This document shows positions 1-6,973 of a stretch of 64,000 nt of DNA, piece after piece. The translations under genes were made by a program, and so were the position numbers. The stretch is from Streptomyces sannanensis. GTDB taxonomy: Bacteria; Actinomycetota; Actinomycetes; Streptomycetales; Streptomycetaceae. Position 1 is the stretch's first letter, and each line of letters opens with the position of its first letter. The notes beneath the pieces are model-generated. The model had not been told where the DNA came from and did not search any database. It was given only the letters and a program-made list of their open reading frames with translations. The stretch covers positions 6,076,001 through 6,140,000 of the forward strand of contig NZ_BAAAYL010000001.1 of the NCBI RefSeq assembly GCF_039536205.1. The letters run 5' to 3'.

Positions 1-879
1 AACCTGGTGCCCGGCGACGCCAACGGCAAGGCCGACCTGTTCCTGCGGGACCGGCAGACCGGCAGCACCACCCGGATCGCCAGCGGGTACAACGCGGGCT
101 GGTCGTACGCGGTGTCGTTCAGCCCGGACGGCCGCTACCTGGCCCACGAGGTTCCGAAGAGCGGAGTCGTACTGCGTGACCTGGTCACGGGCACCACGGA
201 GAACCTCGGCTCCTTCAGCGTCTACGGGCTGTCGCTGAGCGCCGACGCGCGATCGGTCGCGTTCGCGTCCGCCGACTCCACCCTGGTCCCCAACGACACC
301 AATGAGGACGCGGACATCTTCGTTCTGGACCGGCAGACCAGTGCGATCACCCGCGTCAGCGTGAACAGCGCCGGGCAGCAGGCCCTGTCCTACACCGGCT
401 CGACCGCGCCGTCCATCAGCGCCGACGGCCGGTTCGTGGCCTTTGAGTCCGGCGCCGACAACCTGGTCCGGTACGACACCAACCAGTCCGACGACATCTT
501 CGTCCGCGACCGCCAGAACAACACCACAGAACGCGTCAACCTCACCCTCGACGGCGAGGAGCCCACCCAGGACTGGCTCTACGACATGGGCGCGCTCGCC
601 CCGCAGATCTCCGCCGACGGCCGCTACGTCCTCTTCAACTCCGACCACGCCAACATGATTCCCGGCACCGACCCGTACGCTGTCCCCGCCAGGATCTTCC
701 TGCGCGACCGTCAGACCGGCACCACCAGTGTCGTGGACGGGCCCGTCACCGCCACCAAGTCCTCCTTCCGCCCCTCGATGGCTTCCGACGGCCGGACCAT
801 CGCCTTCTCCTCCGACAACGACACCCTGGTGCCGGGCGACACCAACAACGCCGCCGACGTGTTCGTCCGCACCTACTGA
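1..879 (+). CDS. PD40/TolB-like beta-propeller protein, C-terminal part
   Basis: The reading frame is open from the first base of the window, so the 5' end lies outside it. The visible 292 residues are built from about five repeats carrying a PD40-type signature (SPDGRYLAHE, SADARSVAF, SADGRFVAF, SADGRYVLF, ASDGRTIAF), each paired with a D-x-D-I-F-V-x-D-R-Q-T strand. This is the pattern of the TolB/WD40-like beta-propellers found in many secreted or surface Streptomyces proteins. No catalytic motif is visible, so a binding or scaffold role is inferred only. The missing N-terminus would show whether it is exported. The gene ends TGA at 877-879 and is followed by two strong hairpins. Confidence 0.8.
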   Translation, partial: NLVPGDANGKADLFLRDRQTGSTTRIASGYNAGWSYAVSFSPDGRYLAHEVPKSGVVLRDLVTGTTENLGSFSVYGLSLSADARSVAFASADSTLVPNDTNEDADIFVLDRQTSAITRVSVNSAGQQALSYTGSTAPSISADGRFVAFESGADNLVRYDTNQSDDIFVRDRQNNTTERVNLTLDGEEPTQDWLYDMGALAPQISADGRYVLFNSDHANMIPGTDPYAVPARIFLRDRQTGTTSVVDGPVTATKSSFRPSMASDGRTIAFSSDNDTLVPGDTNNAADVFVRTY

Positions 880-910
880 CCACGACCGCCGGACCATCGC
901 TTCCACCGCA

Positions 911-943
911 GCCCTGCCGCTGGCCCACCACCGGCGGCAGGGC
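911..943. terminator. Intrinsic terminator-type hairpin after the PD40 gene
   Basis: A perfect 10-bp GC stem (911-920 with 934-943) and 13-nt loop lie 31 bases after the PD40 stop codon. There is no U-tract, as is usual for Streptomyces terminators. Confidence 0.6.
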
Positions 944-950
944 TCGGGAA

Positions 951-986
951 AGGCGCCTGACCTAGGCTTTTGCCCGTCAGGCGCCT
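951..986. terminator. Second hairpin, 11-bp perfect stem
   Basis: Arms 951-961 and 976-986 (AGGCGCCTGAC and its complement) enclose a 14-nt loop. It lies directly after the first hairpin and could act as a tandem terminator. Alternatively it is part of the mobile-element relic that begins here. Confidence 0.45.
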
Positions 987-1167
987 TCCGTGCGACCTGC
1001 TCGGAACAGGGCGAGACGCCCGGCAGCAGCACCCGGTGACGGCACAGCCGGCCCACCGCCTGGTTGAACAGCGCCGTCGACCCCTCGGTATGCGTCCACG
1101 TCCGACCATGCAGGAACGTACGGAACTTCCGGCCCCACTCCGCATCCTCGGACGTCGCGCGGGCGTA
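987..1167 (-). pseudogene. Tn3-family transposase fragment (N-terminal DUF4158 region)
   Basis: No intact gene is present between 880 and 1193. Read on the minus strand, one frame gives about 60 residues that resemble the N-terminal DUF4158 region of Tn3-family transposases: a segment with FLHGRTW, then ALFNQAVGRLCRHRVLLPGV, which matches the usual pattern of an Ala/Leu-Phe-x-x-Ala-Val stretch followed by Arg-x-Val-Leu-Leu-Pro-Gly-Val. The match decays after PGV, and neither the start nor the catalytic domain is present. It is a short degenerate relic. Identification is by motif recall only. Confidence 0.5.
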
Positions 1168-1193
1168 TCCAGGACCGGGCTGCCCGCGGCCGC

Positions 1194-2129
1194 CTACACC
1201 AGATCGCTCGGGTCGGTGTTGGCGCCGCACAGTACGACGGCGACCTTCTCGCCGTGCCGGGGTGTGTAACCGTGCGATGCGGTGAGGCCGGCGAGCGCGG
1301 TGGCTGCGGCGTGCTCGACCGCGATGCGGCGGTCGTCCCACAGGGCCTGGCGGACGCGAGTGATCTCCGCGTCCGGTACGAGGAGGGATTGCACACCGTC
1401 CTGCTGGGCGGCGTGCAGGGCCATTCGGGAGGCTCTGCGGGCGCCGAGAGAGTCGGCCGCGACAGAGTCGACGGTGACATCCGCCAACTGGCCTGTAGCA
1501 AGGGCGGCGTTGAGCGCGCGGCAGTTCTCCGGTTCGACCGCGACGGTCCGTATGCCGTGGTGATGCGCGGCAGTGGCCACTCCGGCGAACAGCCCACCGC
1601 CCCCGACCGAGACCACCACGGTGTCGAGGTCGGGGATCTGCTGGAGCACCTCGTCCAGCAGGGTGCCGGCCCCGGCGGCGATCAGCGGATGGTCGTAGGC
1701 GTGGGAGGCCAGCGCGCCGGTGGCATGCGTGAAGTCCTCGCAGGCGGCGAGGGCTTCGGCGTACTCGGTGCCGGCCAGACGCACGTCCGCCCCGTAGGAG
1801 CGGAGCTTGGCGACCTTCACCGGCGGAGCGGTTTCGGGAACGAAAACGGTGGCGGTCACGCCCTGTTGCCGGGCGGCCCACGCGCATGCGAGGCCGGCGT
1901 TGCCGCCGGAGGCGATGGTCACTCCGGCGTCCGGAAGCGTGCCGGCCTCGCGGTGGGCCTGAATGAAGTTCTGTGCACCACGGGCCTTGAAGGAGCCTGT
2001 GTGCTGCATGTACTCCAGTGCCAGCCACACCTGGGGTTCGTCGGACGGGGCGAGGGTGACGGGGCGAATCCGGCCGGAGATCCGGTCGGCCGCCGCCTTG
2101 ATGTCGCCGTAGCTGAGCTGCTGGGTCAT
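1194..2129 (-). CDS. PLP-dependent threonine/serine dehydratase-like enzyme
   Basis: A 311-residue fold-type II PLP enzyme. It would dehydrate and deaminate L-threonine or L-serine to the 2-oxo acid and ammonia in the cytoplasm. Visible motifs are the Schiff-base lysine in GSFKARGA (K48), the substrate loop SGGNAGLACAWAA, and the glycine-rich phosphate cup VGGGGLFAGV near residue 170. There is no C-terminal ACT/regulatory domain, so it corresponds to the short catabolic or serine-racemase-like branch, not to allosteric IlvA. The start is placed at ATG 2129 (MTQQLSYGD). An upstream in-frame ATG at 2159 would add ten residues unlike the family. It diverges from the GH84 gene across a 348-bp regulatory gap. 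Confidence 0.85.
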   Translation of the reverse strand: MTQQLSYGDIKAAADRISGRIRPVTLAPSDEPQVWLALEYMQHTGSFKARGAQNFIQAHREAGTLPDAGVTIASGGNAGLACAWAARQQGVTATVFVPETAPPVKVAKLRSYGADVRLAGTEYAEALAACEDFTHATGALASHAYDHPLIAAGAGTLLDEVLQQIPDLDTVVVSVGGGGLFAGVATAAHHHGIRTVAVEPENCRALNAALATGQLADVTVDSVAADSLGARRASRMALHAAQQDGVQSLLVPDAEITRVRQALWDDRRIAVEHAAATALAGLTASHGYTPRHGEKVAVVLCGANTDPSDLV

Positions 2130-2294
2130 GCCGCCTCCGACGGGTGCAGGTGCCTTCACCGCGACGATACGTCGTACGTCGGGCAGTCGACCCGGACCCG
2201 GCTCATGTCCACCGTGCTTGTCCTCGCGCGCGGCCGGTGCGGGGGCGAGCCCAACACCACCGCCGTCGAAGGCCGGCCCCCGACGCCCACGGCA

Positions 2295-2310
2295 AGTGGT
2301 CTATACCTCA
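2295..2310. promoter_or_regulatory. DasR-like operator (dre) upstream of the GH84 gene
   Basis: AGTGGTCTATACCTCA is a close match to the palindromic DasR recognition core TGGTCTAGACCA (two mismatches in the 12-nt core). DasR is the GntR-family repressor of GlcNAc/chitin catabolism in Streptomyces. The site lies 167 bp before a GlcNAc-releasing glycosidase, which fits the regulon. Function is inferred from sequence only. Confidence 0.55.
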
Positions 2311-2367
2311 GCTCGAATTTCCGGTATACGTCCTTCCGACCCCGATCGAAAGGACGTTGGAGTGAGC

Positions 2368-2481
2368 ATGAACGGACATGCAGCTCAACTGATCAGAGGG
2401 GTGACGCACGGGGTGTTCGTGTCCCTTCTCAAAGTGCCGTCCGCAATGGCCGAACCCGTCCGGACCACGGAGAACTCATGA
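2368..2481 (+). CDS. Small upstream ORF (37 aa) coupled to the GH84 gene
   Basis: ATG at 2368 is preceded by a GGAG ribosome-binding-like sequence (2360-2363). The frame runs for 37 codons and stops TGA at 2479-2481, overlapping the ATG of the glycosidase (2478-2480) in a TCATGA arrangement typical of translational coupling. The peptide contains LIRGVTHGVFVSLL and has no family I recognise. It may be a leader peptide that brings ribosomes to the next start, or a chance ORF. The 4-bp coupling overlap and a plausible ribosome-binding site favour translation. Confidence 0.4.
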   Translation: MNGHAAQLIRGVTHGVFVSLLKVPSAMAEPVRTTENS

Positions 2482-4871
2482 GAAATCGCAAAATCACTCC
2501 CAGAGCCTGCCTCGCGCTGGCCGCGGCCCTCGGGATCGGGGCGCTCCTGCCCGTACCCGCGGCTCATTCCGCCTCCGCTCCGAAAGCGCCCGTTCCCGCG
2601 GTGTCGCCGACCCCGCAGTCGCTCGTCGGCAGCGGTCGCGCCGCCGTCGTCACCGGACGGGTGCTCGTCGTCGCCGACGACCGGACCGACCCCGCGGCTC
2701 GCGACCGCCTCGTCCGGGAGCTCAAGGCGCACGGCGCCGACCGGGTGGACATCGTCGCCCCCGACGTGATTCCCGCGGCCGCGGCCGGCCTGCTCACGGT
2801 GCGCCTCGGCCCGGCGGCACGCCCGGACATCTCGCGAGCGCTCGGCCGCACGGCCGTTCCGGACAGGACCGAGGGATACGCGCTGCGGGTCTCGGTCGGC
2901 AAATCGCACGCGGAGATCGCTCTCGGCGGCAGGGACGCCGCAGGCCAGTTCTACGCGGTGCAGACGCTGCGCCAGTTGTTCGTCCCGTCCGGCGGCGGCT
3001 GGAAGGTGGCGGGCGCACAGGTCAGAGACTTCCCGTCCATGCCTCTGCGCGGCACCATCGAAGGCTTCTACGGCGCGCCGTGGACGCACGCCGACCGCCT
3101 CGACCAGATGGACTTCTACGGCGACGTCAAGGCCAACACCTATGTGTACGCGCCCAAGGACGATCCCTACCACCGCGACAAGTGGCGCGACCCCTACCCG
3201 GCGGACAAGCTGGCCCAGCTGGGCGAGCTGGTGGCACGGGCCGGCGCCAACCATGTGCACTTCACGTTCGCCGTCTCCCCGGGCGGTTCGATCTGCTACT
3301 CCGACGCCGCGGACCGCAAGGCCCTCAAGGAGAAGCTCCAGGCGCTCTACGACCTGGGCACCCGGTCCTTCTCCATCCCGCTGGACGACATCAGCTACAC
3401 CCGGTGGAACTGCGCGGCGGACCAGGCGGCGTTCGGCGCGCCCGGCCGTGCCGCGGCGGCGAGGGCCCAGGTCGACTTGCTCAACGACCTGCAGCGGAAC
3501 TTCGTCGCCACCCACGAAGGCACCCAGCCGCTGCAGATGGTGCCCACGGAGTACGGCGATCTGACCGACACCGCCTACAAGCAGACCATGCGGGCCACCC
3601 TCGATCCCGCGGTCGTGGTGATGTGGACCGGCACCGACACCGTCCCGCCGGAGATCACCAACGCGCAGGCCGACAAGGTGTCCGCGCTGTTCGGGCGCAA
3701 GGTCTTCGTCTGGGACAACTACCCGGTCAACGACTTCGGCAACACCAGCGGGCGACTGCTGCTCGCGCCGTACGACAAGCGCGAGGCCGGTCTCTCGGCA
3801 CACCTGTCCGGCATCGTGGCCAATCCCATGAACCAGCCGTACGCGAGCAAGGTCGCGGTCTTCGGCACCGCGGACTTCACCTGGAACGACAAGGCGTACG
3901 ACGCGAAGACGAGTTGGCCGCGCGCGATGGCCTATCTCGCCGACGGCGACCGGGCGGCCACCGAGGCGCTGCTCGTCTTCGGCGACCTGGAGCACCTGGC
4001 CCCGACCTTCGGCAGCACCCCCTGGCAGCCCCAGGCGCCCGGACTCACGGCACGCGTGGCCGAGTTCTGGCGGGCGTGGGACGACGGGCGACGCGCCGAC
4101 GCGCTCACCGCGCTGCGCACATACGCGAACGCCATCGCCGCCGCCCCGGCCACCATTCGCGGCGGAGCGGTGGACAAAGGGTTCACCGACGACGCCGCAC
4201 CCTGGCTGAGCGCCACCGAGCTGTGGGGCAAGGCCATGGTCAGCATGCTCGACGCGTTCGACGCCCGGCAGGCCGGGGACAAGACCAAGGCCGAAGCGCT
4301 GCTCGCCGATTCGCGGGACCTGCAGCAGCAGGCCCGCGCCGTCCGGGTCACTCCGCCGCGCAACACCTGGGGCTCGGTCCAGCCCAAGGTCGGCGACGGT
4401 GTCCTCGACGTCTTCCTGGTCCAGGCCGACGTCCGGCTCCAGCTGTGGGACGTCGCCGGCGGCGGCAAGAACCTCGCCCTGGACGGCACGGCGACCGCGT
4501 CCAGCGTGGAGCAGGGCCTCGACCGGCTCGCCGCTCGGCATGTCAACGACGGTCTGATGGGCACCCGCTGGGCTTCCGGCTACTCCGACGGCGAATGGGT
4601 GCAGGTCGAGCTTGCCGCGCCGGCGAAGGTCGCGGCAGTGACCCTCGCCTGGGAGAACGCCTGTGCGACGGAGTACAAGATCCAGACCTCCGCCGACGGC
4701 ACCGACTGGACAACCGTCTCCACCCAGCGCCCGGACGCGTGCGGTAACGACGTCGTCCGGCTCACCGCGGACGAGGCCGTGCGGTACGTCCGTATGCAGG
4801 GCGTACAGCGGAAGACGACGTGGGGGTACTCGATCTACGAGATGGGCGTCTACGGATCCCCCGTGTCCTGA
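2478..4871 (+). CDS. Secreted GH84 beta-N-acetylglucosaminidase with C-terminal F5/8-type C domain
   Basis: A 797-residue exported glycosidase. Residues 1-33 form a signal peptide (basic MRNRK, hydrophobic ALAAALGIGALLP, AHSA cleavage region). Residues about 45-180 resemble the GH20b-like N-terminal domain. The GH84 barrel begins at about 188 with RGTIEGFYGAPW. The paired catalytic aspartates expected for substrate-assisted catalysis lie in PLDDISY (about D303-D304). A helical segment follows, and residues about 665-797 form an F5/8-type C (CBM32-like) carbohydrate-binding domain. The start is ATG 2478, since the longer open frame upstream lacks a signal peptide. Family members remove terminal beta-GlcNAc from glycans. 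The DasR-like box upstream suggests GlcNAc-responsive control. Confidence 0.9.
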   Translation: MRNRKITPRACLALAAALGIGALLPVPAAHSASAPKAPVPAVSPTPQSLVGSGRAAVVTGRVLVVADDRTDPAARDRLVRELKAHGADRVDIVAPDVIPAAAAGLLTVRLGPAARPDISRALGRTAVPDRTEGYALRVSVGKSHAEIALGGRDAAGQFYAVQTLRQLFVPSGGGWKVAGAQVRDFPSMPLRGTIEGFYGAPWTHADRLDQMDFYGDVKANTYVYAPKDDPYHRDKWRDPYPADKLAQLGELVARAGANHVHFTFAVSPGGSICYSDAADRKALKEKLQALYDLGTRSFSIPLDDISYTRWNCAADQAAFGAPGRAAAARAQVDLLNDLQRNFVATHEGTQPLQMVPTEYGDLTDTAYKQTMRATLDPAVVVMWTGTDTVPPEITNAQADKVSALFGRKVFVWDNYPVNDFGNTSGRLLLAPYDKREAGLSAHLSGIVANPMNQPYASKVAVFGTADFTWNDKAYDAKTSWPRAMAYLADGDRAATEALLVFGDLEHLAPTFGSTPWQPQAPGLTARVAEFWRAWDDGRRADALTALRTYANAIAAAPATIRGGAVDKGFTDDAAPWLSATELWGKAMVSMLDAFDARQAGDKTKAEALLADSRDLQQQARAVRVTPPRNTWGSVQPKVGDGVLDVFLVQADVRLQLWDVAGGGKNLALDGTATASSVEQGLDRLAARHVNDGLMGTRWASGYSDGEWVQVELAAPAKVAAVTLAWENACATEYKIQTSADGTDWTTVSTQRPDACGNDVVRLTADEAVRYVRMQGVQRKTTWGYSIYEMGVYGSPVS

Positions 4872-4927
4872 CCCGGGTCGGACGGGGGGAGAGGGGGGCC
4901 GGGGTATCCGGCCCTCGGGTGGATCAC

Positions 4928-4958
4928 GGGCGGGGGCTGCCGGCGGCCGCCCCCGCCC
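4928..4958. terminator. Hairpin terminator after the GH84 gene
   Basis: A 10-bp perfect GC stem (4928-4937 with 4949-4958) with an 11-nt loop, 57 bases past the stop codon. The rest of 4872-5232 contains no convincing gene on either strand. Confidence 0.6.
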
Positions 4959-5232
4959 TGTCGGTCGGATTATGGCCGACCGCCTCGTCACCGGTGGAGT
5001 GGACACGGTCTCGCCCGGCCTCATGCGCGGAAACGCCCTGAAACATGACAGCAGCGTGCCGGCCGTGGGAGTCCGCGTGTGCGGCGGGTGCCCCGCCGGG
5101 GGCCAGGCCGTGCACGGCCGGCAGACCGGTCAGTACGGCCAGTACCGCCGACGCCCGGCCGGGCGGTGGCTGCTGTCGGCGGTACCGTCCGCCCGAAGGG
5201 AGGCGTGCCGCGGCACCGGCCGCCGGGCCCCT

Positions 5233-5769
5233 TCAGTGCTGGAGCGCGGTCTTGAAGGCCACGATGACCAGCCCCAGGAGAAGGTTGACCGCACCGGTCG
5301 CCAGAATCAGACGGCGTGACGCACCGGCATGGACGACGGCGGCGGTCGCCCAGCCGACCTGCTCGGCCACGGCGACGATGAGCCCCAGCCATACCGTTCC
5401 GGACGGTCCCAGCTCCAGCAGCGGGCTGATTGCCACGGCAGCGGCCGGCGGGATGGCGGCCTTGATGATCGGCGACTCGTGGACGCAGACCGCGCGGACC
5501 TCGCGCCGGCTCAGGGGCCGGTGCCTCAGCCGGTCCCCGACGAGGCCGGTGTAGACGTGTGTGGCCCAGAAGACCACGCCGGTGATGAGCAGAAGGACAA
5601 CGAGCTGGATCCGGGGGAGCGGGCCGCCGGGTGTCCCGGTCCCGGCCACCACGGAAGCGGCGAGGAGCGAGCCGTAGACTGCGCCGGCATAGTTGGTCCG
5701 GGCCGCACCGCGCTGCAGCTCGGCTTGCTCGTCGTCCGGGCTGCCGGGCGGGGGAGTGCGACGTCTCAC
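5233..5769 (-). CDS. Integral membrane protein of unknown function
   Basis: A 178-residue protein with a polar N-terminus (PPPGSPDDEQAE) and about four hydrophobic spans: around residues 28-42, 54-73, 103-121 and 126-142, plus a C-terminal span 155-172. The segment RLRHRPLSRREVRAV forms a basic cytoplasmic loop. I recognise no catalytic motif or named family. It resembles the many small conserved actinomycete membrane proteins. It stands alone, tail to tail with the GH84 gene and divergent from the ABC operon region, so context gives no functional clue. Confidence 0.7.
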   Translation of the reverse strand: MRRRTPPPGSPDDEQAELQRGAARTNYAGAVYGSLLAASVVAGTGTPGGPLPRIQLVVLLLITGVVFWATHVYTGLVGDRLRHRPLSRREVRAVCVHESPIIKAAIPPAAAVAISPLLELGPSGTVWLGLIVAVAEQVGWATAAVVHAGASRRLILATGAVNLLLGLVIVAFKTALQH

Positions 5770-5844
5770 GCCTCCATGATCGGCGGGCCGAGCGAGTACC
5801 GCGCGTCCGGATGAGCCGTCCAGTACGGTGACGCGGGGGAGCCG

Positions 5845-5910
5845 TCAGACGCTGACGAGGCAGAACTCGTTGCCCGCGGGTCGAGCATGGCCTGGAAGCT
5901 CCCCCCGGTC
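5845..5910 (-). pseudogene. Tail of a VOC/glyoxalase-family gene
   Basis: The minus strand ends in a frame reading ARPAGNEFCLVSV-stop (stop at 5847-5845). GNEFCLV is the C-terminal signature of VOC (glyoxalase/bleomycin-resistance) proteins, usually DPEGNEFCL. Upstream of about 22 residues the frame no longer resembles the family and no start exists, so this is a truncated relic. The rest of 5770-6080 is otherwise empty and must contain the ABC operon promoter. Confidence 0.5.
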
Positions 5911-6080
5911 ATCGGTGACGGTGCCGCGCCGAGGCGACGGCCTCGGAAACGCTCCTGCGCGAGAACGAGGACCGCCGTACGAGACCGTCCCGGACGCGCA
6001 CCGGACGAGAGTGAACCGTTGCCCGGCCGTGTGCCCCTGCGCATACTGAGGCCGGACCGATTCCGTATGGGGGATTCTTC

Positions 6081-6815
6081 ATGGCTGAGAGCACCAGCGC
6101 GCACACGGGTACGACCGTTATCGAGGACAGGGTCGACGGGCCCATGGTGCGAGTGGAGAACCTGCACCGTTCCTACGGCTCGGGGGCCGCCGCCGTACAC
6201 GCGCTGCGTGGCGTCTCCTTCGACGTCGCACGCGGTGAACTGGTCGCCCTCAAGGGCAGGTCGGGTTCCGGAAAGACGACGCTCCTCAATCTGGTGGGCG
6301 GGCTCGACACGCCGGACGAAGGGCGCGTCACCGTCGACGGCACCGATCTGGCCGGCCTCGACGAGGACGGCATCCTGGCGCTGCGCCGGGACCGGATCGG
6401 CTTCGTCTTCCAGTCCTTCGGGCTGATCCCGATCCTGACCGCCGCCGAGAACGTCGGCGTGCCGATGAGGCTGCGCAAGGTCGACTCGCGCGAGCGCGAG
6501 GAGCGCGTCGAGCTGCTGCTCGCCCTGGTCGGTCTCGCCGACCACGCGGAGCAGCGGCCCGGCGAGCTGTCCGGCGGCCAGCAGCAGCGTGTCGCCATTG
6601 CCCGCGCGCTCGCGAACCGGCCGGCCCTGTTGATCGCCGACGAGCCGACGGGGCAGCTGGACGCGGAGACCGGGCTCGCGGTGATGGAGTTGCTGCGGGC
6701 CGTGGTGCGGAGCGAGGGTGTGACGGCACTGATAGCCACGCACGACGCCCAACTGCTGGGCCTGGCCGACCGGGTGCTCGAACTCCACGACGGGCACATC
6801 GTCGAGCAGTCGTGA
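6081..6815 (+). CDS. ABC transporter ATP-binding protein (MacB/LolD type)
   Basis: A 244-residue nucleotide-binding subunit. Walker A is GRSGSGKTT (residues 59-67), the signature is LSGGQQQR (163-170) and Walker B is LLIADEPT (183-190), followed by the D-loop and the H-loop histidine in IATHDAQ. The compact form with an LSGGQQQRVAIARAL signature is that of LolD/MacB/FtsE-like ATPases that pair with FtsX-type permeases. It is the first gene of a four-gene cluster 6081-13957 and should power export or extraction at the membrane. The ATG at 6081 is preceded by GGGGGA; an internal ATG at 6144 is possible. There is a 158-bp gap to the permease. Confidence 0.92.
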   Translation: MAESTSAHTGTTVIEDRVDGPMVRVENLHRSYGSGAAAVHALRGVSFDVARGELVALKGRSGSGKTTLLNLVGGLDTPDEGRVTVDGTDLAGLDEDGILALRRDRIGFVFQSFGLIPILTAAENVGVPMRLRKVDSREREERVELLLALVGLADHAEQRPGELSGGQQQRVAIARALANRPALLIADEPTGQLDAETGLAVMELLRAVVRSEGVTALIATHDAQLLGLADRVLELHDGHIVEQS

Positions 6816-6973
6816 ACCGCAATTCGGTGTTCTCGTACCGGAATTCGGTCACGATCTGATCAAGTCCCGTGTAAGTGAGGTTTCTTCGTAACGTCTCCTG
6901 TGTAAACATCGCGCTCCGAAAGGGCTTTCGGGGCGGGAGCCGGACAGACCAGAGGCAGACCAGGGGGAGACCG

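Noticed and set aside
1254..2477. Extension of the GH84 frame upstream to 1254
   Set aside because: The extra 400 codons are antisense to the dehydratase gene, and the true start at 2478 is followed directly by a signal peptide.
2385..5024. Long open frame of 879 codons on the minus strand opposite the GH84 gene
   Set aside because: It is a high-GC shadow of the glycosidase gene with no family resemblance. The plus-strand protein has clear domains and a signal peptide.
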